Source: Opitutia bacterium (GTDB lineage Bacteria > Verrucomicrobiota > Verrucomicrobiia > Opitutales > Opitutaceae). From it: 63,205 bases of DNA. Below the pieces are notes generated by a model, which saw only the letters and a program-made list of their open reading frames with translations, was not told the origin of the DNA and made no database searches. The stretch covers positions 1 to 63,205 of the forward strand of contig JACPIS010000033.1 of the NCBI GenBank assembly GCA_016187925.1. The letters run 5' to 3'. The translations under genes and the position numbers were made by a program. Position 1 is the first letter of the stretch. The number at the start of each line of letters is the position of its first letter. Below are positions 9,346 through 18,212 of this stretch, in pieces.

Positions 9346-10437
9346 ATGAACAAGCCATCCCCGCATTCACTGCCTCTCGAAAACGCCAGCATACTTCTCA
9401 CCGGCGGCACGGGCTCGTTTGGCAAGGCGTTTGTCAGGACTGTGCTCAGCCGCTATCCTGGCATAAAGCGGTTGGTCGTTTTCTCGCGCGACGAACTCAA
9501 GCAGTTCGAGATGGCGCAGCAATTTCCCACCGCGAAATACAAGGCGATGCGCTATTTCATCGGCGACGTGCGCGATGAGGCGCGCCTCCGCCGGGCCATC
9601 GAAGGCATCGACATTGTCGTCCACGCCGCGGCGCTCAAGCAGGTACCCACCGCGGAATACAATCCCTTCGAGTGCATCAAGACCAACGTCCTCGGGGCCC
9701 AGAACATCATCGAGGCCTGCCTCGACAGCAATGTGCGGCGCGTCGTGGCGCTGTCGACCGACAAGGCCGCAGCGCCCATCAACCTCTATGGCGCCACCAA
9801 GCTGTGCTCGGACAAACTTTTTGTCGCCGCGAACAACATCAAGGGTGCACGCGACATCCGTTTCAGTGTCGTGCGCTACGGCAACGTCATGGGCAGCCGG
9901 GGTTCGGTCATTCCCTTTTTTCTCGAGAAGCGGAAAACGGGCGTGTTGCCGATCACCGATCCAACCATGACGCGCTTCAATATCAGCCTGCAGGAGGGCG
10001 TAGAGATGGTGCTTTGGAGTATTGTGAACGCGTGGGGGGGCGAAATCCTCGTCCCGAAGATACCTTCCTACCGCATCACGGATCTTGCGCAGGCCATCGG
10101 ACCTGAGTGTGCCCACCCGGTTGTCGGGGTGCGCCCTGGCGAGAAGATCCACGAGGAGATGATCACGGCCAGCGACAGCCTCAACACGGTGGATCTCGGT
10201 CGTTATTATGCGATTCTCCCCGGCGGCGCCGACTACACCCAGCTGGAATACTGCAAACAGCACAAGTGCCAGCTGATGCCCGCCGGCTTCTGCTACAACA
10301 GCGGCACCAACGAGCATTTCCTTACCGTCGCCGAACTGCGGCAGCTGATAAACGAGCACGTCCAGTCCAGTGGCGATGCCGACCCCGGGCGCGACAGCCG
10401 GTCACCGCTCCTGCGCGAACTCGCCCCCGTGGCCTGA
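9346..10437 (+). CDS. pseB: UDP-GlcNAc 4,6-dehydratase (inverting)
   Basis: 363 aa. This is the first pseudaminic acid enzyme: it converts UDP-GlcNAc to UDP-2-acetamido-2,6-dideoxy-beta-L-arabino-hexos-4-ulose with NADP. Visible motifs are the Rossmann loop LTGGTGSFGKAF, VVHAAALKQVP, the STDKAAAPINLYGATKL block with catalytic Lys and the YxxxK pair, and VRYGNVMGSRGSVIPFF. Length and motif set match PseB/FlaA1 rather than retaining dehydratases. It opens a 12-gene plus-strand operon. C. jejuni and H. pylori use this enzyme for flagellin glycosylation, and flagellin genes lie downstream here. Confidence 0.95.
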   Translation: MNKPSPHSLPLENASILLTGGTGSFGKAFVRTVLSRYPGIKRLVVFSRDELKQFEMAQQFPTAKYKAMRYFIGDVRDEARLRRAIEGIDIVVHAAALKQVPTAEYNPFECIKTNVLGAQNIIEACLDSNVRRVVALSTDKAAAPINLYGATKLCSDKLFVAANNIKGARDIRFSVVRYGNVMGSRGSVIPFFLEKRKTGVLPITDPTMTRFNISLQEGVEMVLWSIVNAWGGEILVPKIPSYRITDLAQAIGPECAHPVVGVRPGEKIHEEMITASDSLNTVDLGRYYAILPGGADYTQLEYCKQHKCQLMPAGFCYNSGTNEHFLTVAELRQLINEHVQSSGDADPGRDSRSPLLRELAPVA

Positions 10438-10463
10438 GCGCTGCCGCAAGGATGCACCCAGTC

Positions 10464-11678
10464 ATGTTGAGCTACGGACGCCAGAGCATTTCTGAAGACG
10501 ATATCGCCGCGATCTCGGCTGTATTGCGCTCGGATTTTCTCACCCAAGGGCCGTTGATCGCGGAGTTTGAACGCTGTTTCGCCGAGCGGGTGGGGGCGCG
10601 GCATGCCGTCGCCGTGAATAGTGCCACCGCTGCGCTGCATCTGGCGATGCGTGTCGCGGAGATTAGCGTGGGCGATCGCGTCGTTACCTCGCCGATCACC
10701 TTTCTCGCCTCGGCCAATGCCGTGGCTTACGTCGGTGCTATTCCCGATTTCTGCGATATCGATCCTGTCACCTTCACGCTCGACCCGCGCGAGCTGGAGC
10801 GCTCTTGGCGCGACGATACGCGAGCCGTCGTAGCCGTGGACTATGCCGGTCAGTCGGCCGACCTGCCCGAGATTGCCCGTATCGCCCGCGCTCGCGGGGC
10901 GGTGGTAATCGAGGATGCCTGCCATGGAGTGGGTGGCTCGTTCCATGTCGCAACCCGGCCCGACCGCGCGTGGTCACTGGGAGCCAATCCCTGGGCGGAT
11001 ATCGGAGTCTTCAGTTTCCATCCGGTGAAGACCATGACGACCGGTGAGGGGGGGATGCTCGTGACCGACCGTCAGGATTGGGCCGACCTTGCGCGTACGC
11101 TGCGCTCCCACGGCATTACGCGTGATCATGCGCGGTTTGAGACGCCAACTAGCGACAGTTTGCTCGGGGAACAAGGGCCGTGGTTCTACGAGATGCAGGA
11201 ACTCGGCTTTAACTACCGCCTGACTGATCTTCAGTGCGCCCTCGGTCTTTCGCAGCTCAAACGGCTCGATTCCTTTATTGCGCGCCGTCGCGACATCGTT
11301 GCCGCTTACAACACCGCCTTCTCCGATCTGGACTGGCTGCGTCCGCCTGGTCTGCGTGCAGCGGTCGATGCCACTACCACGTCGTGGCATCTTTATACGG
11401 TGCAGCTCGATTTCACGGCCCTGGGGCGCACGCGGACACATGTGATGGATGAGCTGCGCGAAGCCGGGATTGGTACACAAGTGCTCTACATCCCCGTTCA
11501 CCTGCAACCGTGGTATCGTCGCACCTACGGCTACGGTCCCGGCAAGTGCCCCGTCGCCGAGGCATTCTATGCCTGTGCCCTCAGTCTGCCGCTTTACCCG
11601 GCGATGACGGACGCTGACGTCGCCCGTGTCATTGCGGTCGTTCGAGCGCTGGCGCCCGTTTCTCTTTCCATTCCATGA
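10464..11678 (+). CDS. pseC: UDP-4-amino-4,6-dideoxy-AltNAc aminotransferase
   Basis: 404 aa from the ATG at 10464. PseC proteins characteristically begin MLxYxxQxI and this start gives MLSYGRQSI; AAGG lies about 12 bases upstream. An ATG at 10452 would add four residues. It is a PLP-dependent DegT/DnrJ/EryC1 aminotransferase: AVNSATAALHLAMRV (cofactor phosphate), VIEDACHGVG (aspartate) and FSFHPVKTMTTGEGG, where the Lys forms the PLP imine. It aminates C4 of the PseB product using glutamate. The last four bases overlap the next gene's ATG. Confidence 0.95.
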   Translation: MLSYGRQSISEDDIAAISAVLRSDFLTQGPLIAEFERCFAERVGARHAVAVNSATAALHLAMRVAEISVGDRVVTSPITFLASANAVAYVGAIPDFCDIDPVTFTLDPRELERSWRDDTRAVVAVDYAGQSADLPEIARIARARGAVVIEDACHGVGGSFHVATRPDRAWSLGANPWADIGVFSFHPVKTMTTGEGGMLVTDRQDWADLARTLRSHGITRDHARFETPTSDSLLGEQGPWFYEMQELGFNYRLTDLQCALGLSQLKRLDSFIARRRDIVAAYNTAFSDLDWLRPPGLRAAVDATTTSWHLYTVQLDFTALGRTRTHVMDELREAGIGTQVLYIPVHLQPWYRRTYGYGPGKCPVAEAFYACALSLPLYPAMTDADVARVIAVVRALAPVSLSIP

Positions 11679-12292
11679 AATACAGCACCCCGCAGGAAGA
11701 ATTTTGGGCCGGCGAGTTCGGTGATCACTATATCGACCGCAACAACACGTCCGCGATGATCGAAGCCAAGCACGCAATGTTCCGCCGCGCGCTGACTCCG
11801 GCGGCCGGTATCCGCAGCGTGGTGGAGCTTGGCTGCAACATCGGGCTCAATCTTATCGCGCTCTCCCGCCTGCTGCCGCAACCCGAGCTGCGGGGCGTTG
11901 AGATCAACGCCACCGCCGCCGCCCGCGCGCGGGAAAACCTGCCGGGCGCGCAGATCACCCATGGCTCCCTCTTCGACTACACACCCGAGGCGCCCGGCGA
12001 TCTCGCCTTCACCTGCGGCGTGCTGATTCATCTCAATCCCGACATGTTGCCGGCGGTCTACGCCAAACTGGCGTCGGCCTCGCGCCGCTTTGTGCTGATT
12101 GCCGAATACTACAATCCTTCGCCGGTCACCGTCAGCTACCGCGGGCACGGTGAGCGGCTCTTCAAGCGCGACTTTGCCGGAGAGTTTCTCGATGTCCGCC
12201 GGGAGTTCCGGCTGGCCGATTATGGCTTTGTCTACCGGCGGGACCCGCACCATCCGCTCGACGACCTGACTTGGTTTCTGCTGGAAAAATGA
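11675..12292 (+). CDS. Pseudaminic acid biosynthesis-associated methylase
   Basis: 205 aa. Class I SAM methyltransferase fold: motif I VVELGCNIGLNLIALS, acidic residue in LRGVEINATAA, and CGVLIHLNPDMLP. The N-terminal pattern TPQEEFWAGEFGDHYIDRN is characteristic of the methylase family found inside pse clusters. The substrate is not known from sequence; it may methylate Pse or a precursor. It is tightly embedded, overlapping pseC by 4 bases and pseF by 4 bases (ATGA), so it is clearly co-translated with the pathway. Confidence 0.88.
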   Translation: MKYSTPQEEFWAGEFGDHYIDRNNTSAMIEAKHAMFRRALTPAAGIRSVVELGCNIGLNLIALSRLLPQPELRGVEINATAAARARENLPGAQITHGSLFDYTPEAPGDLAFTCGVLIHLNPDMLPAVYAKLASASRRFVLIAEYYNPSPVTVSYRGHGERLFKRDFAGEFLDVRREFRLADYGFVYRRDPHHPLDDLTWFLLEK

Positions 12293-13011
12293 GCACCGTT
12301 GCCCTCATCCCCGCCCGCGGAGGCAGCAAACGCATCCCGCGCAAGAACGTGAGGCTCTTCGCGGGCCAGCCGATGATTGCGCACTCGCTGCGCGCGGCGG
12401 GCGCGGCGGGCGTGTTTGACCGCATCCTCGTCTCCACGGACGATCCCGAAATTGCCGCCGTCGCTCGCGAGCACGGGGCCGAGGTGCCCTTCGTCCGCCC
12501 GGCCGAGTTGGCCAACGATTTTGCCGGCACCGATGCCGTCATAGGGCACGCGCTCGAGTGGCTCGCCGTGCAAGGTCAGCCGGCCGCGCGCTTTTGCTGC
12601 ATCTACGCCACTGCGCCATTTCTGCGCCCGGCCGACTTGCGCCGTGGCCTCGCCGTACTTGAGGAGACACAGGCCGCCACGGCGTTCTCCGTCACCACCT
12701 ATCCCTACACGATTTTTCGCTCGCTCAAATTTAACGCCACTGGCCGCGTCGAGATGTTCTGGCCGGAAAATTTCACCAAGCGTTCGCAGGACCTTCCGGC
12801 AGCCTGGCACGACGCGGCCCAATTCTATTGGGGCGACACGGCCAAGTACCTCGCCGAACGCCGGCTCTTTTCGAGCAACTCCGTGCCGGTCGAGATTCCC
12901 CGGGCGCGCGTACAGGACATCGATACGCCCGAGGACTGGGAGGTTGCCGAGCTGATGTTCCAGGCCTTGGAAGCCCGCGAGGCGCGCGCTACCGCCACTC
13001 TCCCCGTATGA
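12289..13011 (+). CDS. pseF: Pseudaminic acid cytidylyltransferase
   Basis: 240 aa from the ATG at 12289, which overlaps the methylase stop (ATGA). The N-terminus ALIPARGGSKRIPRKN is the CTP-binding signature of acylneuraminate cytidylyltransferases, followed by DRILVSTDDPEIAAVA and FCCIYATAPFLRP. It activates pseudaminic acid to CMP-Pse, the donor for flagellin glycosylation. Length is normal for PseF. It is coupled to pseG by another ATGA overlap. Confidence 0.93.
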   Translation: MSTVALIPARGGSKRIPRKNVRLFAGQPMIAHSLRAAGAAGVFDRILVSTDDPEIAAVAREHGAEVPFVRPAELANDFAGTDAVIGHALEWLAVQGQPAARFCCIYATAPFLRPADLRRGLAVLEETQAATAFSVTTYPYTIFRSLKFNATGRVEMFWPENFTKRSQDLPAAWHDAAQFYWGDTAKYLAERRLFSSNSVPVEIPRARVQDIDTPEDWEVAELMFQALEAREARATATLPV

Positions 13012-14684
13012 CCCCCACCTTGCTCATCCGCGCCGACGGCAGCGCCAGCATCGGCGCGGGCCATGTGATGCGCTGTCTCGCGCTTGCGCAGACCTGGCAA
13101 AATCAGGGCGGGCGGACGCTCTTTGTGCAAGCGGCGACGACACCTGCGCTCGTCCGGCGCCTGCACGTCGCCGGCTGTGAGAGCGTGACGATCGCCGTCG
13201 AGCCGGGTAGCGCGGCAGATGCTGCGGAGACCGTCCACCACGCGCAGGCCTGCGGGGCGAAGTGGGTCGTTGGCGACGGTTATCATTTCGGCGCCGCGTG
13301 GCAGCAACAGGTCCGCGCCGCGGGCCTCCGTCTGCTCGTCATCGACGACTATGGCCATGCCGATCACTACCACGCCGACCTCGTCCTCAACCAGAATCTC
13401 TCCGCCGACGCCGCGCTCTACGCCCGGCGCGACGCGCAAACCCGGTTGCTGCTCGGGCCACGTTATGCCCTGCTGCGCCGCGAATTTACCGCCGTGCCCC
13501 GGCCGATCCGCGATTTCACCGCGCCAGCGCGCAAGGTGCTCGTCACCCTCGGCGGCGGCGATCCCGACAACGTCACGGGTCAGGTTCTCACCGCGGTGTC
13601 GCGCATGCCCGGGCTCGAAGTCTGCGTCGTGATCGGGGGTAACAATCCGCACCGCGTCGCCCTATTGGCCACGGCCGCTGCGAATCCCTCCGTTCGCTGC
13701 GTGGTCGACGCCACCGACATGCCCGGCCTTATGGCTTGGGCCGACATAGCCGTGACGGCCGGAGGGTCGACCTCCTGGGAGCTGGCCTGCGCCGGCTTGC
13801 CCGCGCTTCAACTGGTCCTCGCGAACAACCAGGCGAGGATAGCTGGCGCACTCGCCCGTGCCGGGGCTACTGTCAATCTCGGGGATTTTCGCACGGTGAC
13901 ATCCGAGGCCCTTGCGACCCGGCTGGGCGAATTATGCGCCGACTCCTCACGCCGTGCCGCGATGAGTGCACGCGCGGCTCGATTGGTCGATGGCCACGGT
14001 GCCCGCCGTGTTGCTGCCGCGCTCGGTATGCCGCTTCGCCTGGCGATCGTGAGCGATGCCGGTTCGTGGTTGAATGCATTTTTACCGGAGTTGTGTGACG
14101 CTTTTACTGCCGCCGGACACGAGGTGCGCTGGATTCACGAGCCGGCGGAACTGGCGGAGGGCGACATCGCGTTCCTTCTCTCGCTCAGTCGCATCGTCCC
14201 GCCGGACGCCTTGCGCCGCCATGCGCACAATCTCGTGGTGCACGAAAGTGCGTTACCCCACGGCCGCGGCTGGTCGCCTCTCACTTGGCAGGTGCTTGAG
14301 GGAAAGAGCGAAATTCCGGTTACGCTGCTGGAAGCGGCAGACGAAGTGGACGCCGGTGATATCTACGTGCAGGAAATCATCCATCTGCGTGGCGACGAAC
14401 TGGTGAACGAGCTTCGCGCGGCTCAGGCCGCCGCCACGATCCGGCTCTGTCGCGATTTTGTCTCTCGCTATCCCTTCATCCTGGCGGAAGTGCGCCCGCA
14501 AGCGGGTGAGGCGATGTTCTATCCGCGCCGTCGTCCCGCCGACAGCCGGCTTGATCCGGACAAGACGCTGCGCGAGCAGTTCAATCTCCTGCGCGTCTGC
14601 GATCCAGAGCGCTACCCCGCCTACTTCGAACTCGCCGGCCAGCGCTACGCTATCCGGATTTCCACCGTGCGCGAGGCATCATGA
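13008..14684 (+). CDS. pseG: PseG hydrolase fused to a sugar N-formyltransferase
   Basis: 558 aa from the ATG at 13008 (ATGA overlap with pseF). Residues 1-~340 are PseG: IRADGSASIGAGHVMRCLAL contains the GxGH loop with the catalytic His (H19), and ITVTAGGSTSWELACAG-type residues bind UDP. The enzyme removes UDP from the 2,4-diamino altrose sugar. Residues ~344-558 resemble a methionyl-tRNA/sugar formyltransferase: NLVVHESALPHGRGWSP, matching the NxH and SLLPxxRG signature, and EVDAGDIYVQ with the catalytic Asp. PseG alone is usually ~270-340 aa, so this is a real fusion. No PseH acetyltransferase is seen in the operon, suggesting that the C4 amine is formylated instead. Confidence 0.88.
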   Translation: MTPTLLIRADGSASIGAGHVMRCLALAQTWQNQGGRTLFVQAATTPALVRRLHVAGCESVTIAVEPGSAADAAETVHHAQACGAKWVVGDGYHFGAAWQQQVRAAGLRLLVIDDYGHADHYHADLVLNQNLSADAALYARRDAQTRLLLGPRYALLRREFTAVPRPIRDFTAPARKVLVTLGGGDPDNVTGQVLTAVSRMPGLEVCVVIGGNNPHRVALLATAAANPSVRCVVDATDMPGLMAWADIAVTAGGSTSWELACAGLPALQLVLANNQARIAGALARAGATVNLGDFRTVTSEALATRLGELCADSSRRAAMSARAARLVDGHGARRVAAALGMPLRLAIVSDAGSWLNAFLPELCDAFTAAGHEVRWIHEPAELAEGDIAFLLSLSRIVPPDALRRHAHNLVVHESALPHGRGWSPLTWQVLEGKSEIPVTLLEAADEVDAGDIYVQEIIHLRGDELVNELRAAQAAATIRLCRDFVSRYPFILAEVRPQAGEAMFYPRRRPADSRLDPDKTLREQFNLLRVCDPERYPAYFELAGQRYAIRISTVREAS

Positions 14685-14712
14685 CTGACCGACGCTGCAT
14701 CGTTTGCTCGCG

Positions 14713-15723
14713 ATGAATACCACCACCAGGCCCAACTTCACGCTCTTGTTGACCGGCGCCGGCGGGGTCGCGGCGCCCGGACTCATCGCGCATTTGCAGG
14801 CCAAGGGGGTGCGCGTACTGGCGGCGGATATGAATCCGCTGGCCACGGGGCTCGTCCTGGCTGACCGCGGCTATTGCATCCCGGCCGCCACGTCGCCGCG
14901 CTTCCTTCCGGCGATGCGCGATATCTGCCGGGATGAACGGGTCGACGTGTTGGTCCCCTTGGTGGACGAGGAATTGCTACCGGTGCAGGAACTGGCTTCG
15001 GACACGCTGCACGTCCTCACGCCGCGGGCCGCCTTCATTCGCACATGCCTTGATAAATATCGCTTGTGCGCGGAGCTGGCCCGAGCGCAAGTTTCCTGTC
15101 CGCTGACGTGGTTGCCAGGCGCAGACCTTGCCACGCTGCCTTATCCACTGATCCTGAAGCCACGTACGGGCAGAGGCAGCCGGGGCGTGGTGCGGGTGGA
15201 TTCGGCCGACGCCTTGCAGCGAGCGCTGGATGCGGTCGACGGCGCCTGCGGCGGGATGATGCTCCAGGAGTTTATCGATGGCCCGGAGTTCACCGTTTCG
15301 GTGGTCGTCTGGCGCGACGGCGAGGTGCAGGCAGTCGTGCCCAAGGAGATCATCGCCAAACGGGGCGTGACGCAGATGGCGGTCACGCGTCGGCATCCCG
15401 GCATCGAGCGGCTTTGTCACCGCCTGCAGGAGGTGTTGCGGGCTGACGGACCGTTCAACGTGCAACTCCGACTCCATCCTACATCGGGCGAGCCGTTGCT
15501 TTTCGAGATCAACCCCCGCTTCTCGACCACCGTGACGCAGACGATGGCGGCGGGGATCGACGAACTTTACGGCCTCGCGCTCCAGGCGGTGCACGGGCGC
15601 GCCACCCACCCCTTCGGTGCCTGGACGGAGAATCTCGTGCTCCGCCGGCGTTCGGTGGATGAATTCGTCGCGGAAACCGATTACCTCGGCGCCCGACGCT
15701 CCAAGCTATGCGACGTCCGGTGA
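14713..15723 (+). CDS. ATP-grasp carboligase-like protein
   Basis: 336 aa from the ATG at 14713; a TTG three codons upstream is possible. ATP-grasp fold similar to carbamoyl-phosphate synthase large-subunit halves: LLLTGAGGVAAPGLIAHL at the pre-ATP-grasp domain, PYPLILKPRTGRGSRGV (phosphate-binding loop), LQEFIDGPEFTVSVV, and FEINPRFSTTVTQ (Mg-binding E and N). The family forms amide-type bonds with ATP. The substrate is unknown here, but position inside the pse operon suggests sugar decoration. It overlaps the following epimerase gene by 16 bases. Confidence 0.82.
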   Translation: MNTTTRPNFTLLLTGAGGVAAPGLIAHLQAKGVRVLAADMNPLATGLVLADRGYCIPAATSPRFLPAMRDICRDERVDVLVPLVDEELLPVQELASDTLHVLTPRAAFIRTCLDKYRLCAELARAQVSCPLTWLPGADLATLPYPLILKPRTGRGSRGVVRVDSADALQRALDAVDGACGGMMLQEFIDGPEFTVSVVVWRDGEVQAVVPKEIIAKRGVTQMAVTRRHPGIERLCHRLQEVLRADGPFNVQLRLHPTSGEPLLFEINPRFSTTVTQTMAAGIDELYGLALQAVHGRATHPFGAWTENLVLRRRSVDEFVAETDYLGARRSKLCDVR

Positions 15724-16634
15724 TCGCAGTCACAGGAGCCGGCGGTTTTGTCGGCGCCGCCTTGGTGAGTCACCTTCGCGGCTTGGGGTGGCCCGTGGTC
15801 GCCTTCCGCCGGGGGACGGAGCCGCGCTTTGCACAACAGGAATGCTTTGCCGATCTTGCCCACCGCGCACATCTGGCGGCGCTGGTCGAGCAGGGGTTTC
15901 GCGCGGATGTGATCGTTCACCTCGCGGGGCGGGTGGAAATCGCGCTGCAGCCCGATCCGGCGCAGCCCACGACCGGTTGCCGGCCAGGACAGGTCGCGGT
16001 GGAACCGCTGTATTCCGCCAACGTCGTGGGCACGGCCAACGTCGTGGATCTCGCGCATGCGTGCGGTGCCCGCAAGATCATCTTCGCCTCCTCGCAGACC
16101 GTTTATGGCTACGGCGAGCACGGCCGGGCGGACGAGCAAACGCTCCTGTGCCCGCTCGAGCATTATGCGGCCAGCAAGGTATGCGCCGAGCGGTTGCTCA
16201 AGACGTCGTCCCACTCAGGACTGGCGGTCGTTATCCTGCGTTTTCCGGGCGTGTTTTCGCCGCAACGGACTTCGGGGGCCGTCCACGCGCTGTGTCGCGC
16301 TGCGGTGAAACAGCGAGTGATTTTGCTCCAACCGGACTGCGCGATTCCCTTCGACGTGCTGGCGCTCGATGACTTGCTGCCGGCATTTGCAGCGGCGATC
16401 GAATACGAGGGGGAGTCGCTGGAGGTATTCAATCTTTCCACAGGCGAGCCGTGCAGCCTGGAACGGCTGGCGGAGCGGATTGCGGCGCTGGTGCCCGGAA
16501 CCCGCATCGAAAAGCGAGGCGTTCCCCAGCCGACCTTCCAGATGAGCGCAGAGCGGGCCGCGCGGCTCCTGCACTGGCAACCGGCGCCTTTGGCACATCG
16601 ACTGACGGAAGTGCTCTCCGTCCTGCAACTATGA
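15708..16634 (+). CDS. NAD-dependent sugar epimerase/dehydratase
   Basis: 308 aa. Extended SDR: AVTGAGGFVGAALVSHL (NAD loop), IVHLAGRVE, IIFASSQTVYGYGE and YAASK carrying the YxxxK catalytic pair, with VVILRFPGVF. The likely substrate is a nucleotide sugar; the exact reaction cannot be read from sequence. It overlaps the ATP-grasp gene by 16 bases and the IMPase gene by 4 bases (ATGA), so the three are coupled. These three genes are accessory to the core Pse steps. Confidence 0.86.
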   Translation: MRRPVIAVTGAGGFVGAALVSHLRGLGWPVVAFRRGTEPRFAQQECFADLAHRAHLAALVEQGFRADVIVHLAGRVEIALQPDPAQPTTGCRPGQVAVEPLYSANVVGTANVVDLAHACGARKIIFASSQTVYGYGEHGRADEQTLLCPLEHYAASKVCAERLLKTSSHSGLAVVILRFPGVFSPQRTSGAVHALCRAAVKQRVILLQPDCAIPFDVLALDDLLPAFAAAIEYEGESLEVFNLSTGEPCSLERLAERIAALVPGTRIEKRGVPQPTFQMSAERAARLLHWQPAPLAHRLTEVLSVLQL

Positions 16635-17419
16635 CGACGGAGCTTTGCCAGGCAGCCCGCAGGGTCGGTGCGGCCCTCGCCCGCTGGAGCGTCGAAAGAC
16701 GGTTCAACGGCCGCCGGCTGGGCAGTCAGTTCAAGGCCGAGGCCGACCGGTGGGCTCATGAGCTGTGGACCCGGGAGTTGCAGGCCATCGCGCCCGGCTC
16801 GACTGTGATCAGCGAGGAGGACGAACAGGTGGGAGCGGTTCCTCCGCCGGAGCGTTACTGGCTCGTAGACCCGCTCGATGGCACGGCGAGTTTTGTGGAG
16901 GGATTCCCGGGTTGGGTCACGCAGGTCGCCTGGATGGAAAATCACCGGCCCGTCGCGGCAGTGGTCTTTGCTCCGCTGACCGAGGAACTCTTTCGGGCGG
17001 AACTCGGGCGAGGGGCCTTCCTCAACGAGCGTCCGCTGGTCGTCGATCCCACCGTTTTCCCCGTGACCCTGGTGGACAATTATCCGGAGCCTCGGGGAAT
17101 TGCCGCGGCGGCGATGCAGCGGTTCGGCCTTTCGCGTTATCTGGAGTCGGGCAGCATCGGATTGAAGATCTGTCGGGTTGGCGCCGGGCACGCCGATGTG
17201 TTCGTGAAGGATGTCAGCGTGAAAAGCTGGGACGTGGCCCCGGGTGATCTGCTCCTCTCCGAGGCTGGCGGGGTGCTGACCACCTTGGACGGCCAACCGT
17301 TCGATTACCGCGGGAGCGTCGCCCACACCGGACTGATCGCCAGCCGCTCCCTGGGCTTCGGTCGGGAAATCGCTCAGTGGGCAAGTCTGACCGGTTTCCG
17401 CTCCACACTCACCGCTTGA
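16631..17419 (+). CDS. Inositol monophosphatase family phosphatase
   Basis: 262 aa from the ATG at 16631. Metal-binding signatures of the IMPase/FBPase/CysQ superfamily are intact: ISEEDEQ, WLVDPLDGTASFVEGFPGW (DPxDGT) and SWDVAPGDLLLSEAGG. It hydrolyses a sugar or nucleotide phosphate with Mg. Embedded in the pse operon, it may dephosphorylate a sugar-phosphate intermediate or clear a by-product; the substrate is unknown. Confidence 0.88.
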   Translation: MTTELCQAARRVGAALARWSVERRFNGRRLGSQFKAEADRWAHELWTRELQAIAPGSTVISEEDEQVGAVPPPERYWLVDPLDGTASFVEGFPGWVTQVAWMENHRPVAAVVFAPLTEELFRAELGRGAFLNERPLVVDPTVFPVTLVDNYPEPRGIAAAAMQRFGLSRYLESGSIGLKICRVGAGHADVFVKDVSVKSWDVAPGDLLLSEAGGVLTTLDGQPFDYRGSVAHTGLIASRSLGFGREIAQWASLTGFRSTLTA

Positions 17420-17446
17420 TTCTCCCTTCTTCCTTTTCATTCACCC

Positions 17447-18160
17447 ATGAATCCCATCAAAAAATTCAGCCAGGAAGATGCCGCCTACTTTGAGCGCCGC
17501 GATCGCTTCGTCGAAAAATATGTCGACGCCGGCTTCACCTTCGTTGCTGACAACTGGCCGATGATGGCGGGCACGGTGAATATTGCGCGCTCGCTCGCCA
17601 TCTACGAACTCGTCAAGCAGGTCAGCCATCTGCCTGGGCATTTTTGCGAGCTGGGCTGCTGGAACGGCACGAATCTGATCTATCTGGCCAAGCTTGCGCA
17701 GCTCACGAAACCGCGCAACTACACCGAGGTCTTCGGCTTCGACGCTTTTGCCGGCCTCCAAGTCTTCGACGAAAAAGACGGTGCGGCGATCCAGGCCGGG
17801 CGAGGCAAGTACAAGGGCAACCCGGAATTGCTGCAGGATGCGCTCAAATGGCACGGACTCGAGGACACGGTTCGCATGGTGAAAGGGAATATCGAGGAAA
17901 GCCTCCCTGCGTTCCTTCAGGAGCGGAAGGATGTCCGCTTCTCCTTCGTCTACCTCGACACCGATCTCTATCCGTCCATCCGCTGCGGCATCGAGCTGCT
18001 CTACCCGAAGCTGCTCAAGGGCGGCATCATGGTGTTCGATGAATACAATATCGCCGAATGGCCCGGCGAAACCTCGGCGGTGCACGACGTGCTCGGTCAC
18101 GATGCCGTCTTGCGCGCGGTGCCGATGACTCGTCAACCCACCGCCTATCTCGTCAAATGA
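17447..18160 (+). CDS. TylF/MycF-type O-methyltransferase
   Basis: 237 aa. Class I SAM methyltransferase with GHFCELGCWNGTNLIYLAKL (motif I), EVFGFDAFAGLQVF, FVYLDTDLYPSIRCGIELL and GGIMVFDEYN. The LDTDxY and FDEY segments with acidic metal ligands match the macrocin O-methyltransferase (TylF) family, which is Mg-dependent and methylates sugar hydroxyls. It is a probable sugar-decoration step for the flagellar glycan. It lies 27 bases after the IMPase gene in the same operon. Confidence 0.87.
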   Translation: MNPIKKFSQEDAAYFERRDRFVEKYVDAGFTFVADNWPMMAGTVNIARSLAIYELVKQVSHLPGHFCELGCWNGTNLIYLAKLAQLTKPRNYTEVFGFDAFAGLQVFDEKDGAAIQAGRGKYKGNPELLQDALKWHGLEDTVRMVKGNIEESLPAFLQERKDVRFSFVYLDTDLYPSIRCGIELLYPKLLKGGIMVFDEYNIAEWPGETSAVHDVLGHDAVLRAVPMTRQPTAYLVK

Positions 18161-18212
18161 TCCTGCCGCGGCCAACCCTGCCCGCGAACCACCCGCCAAT
18201 CCGGACTCAACC

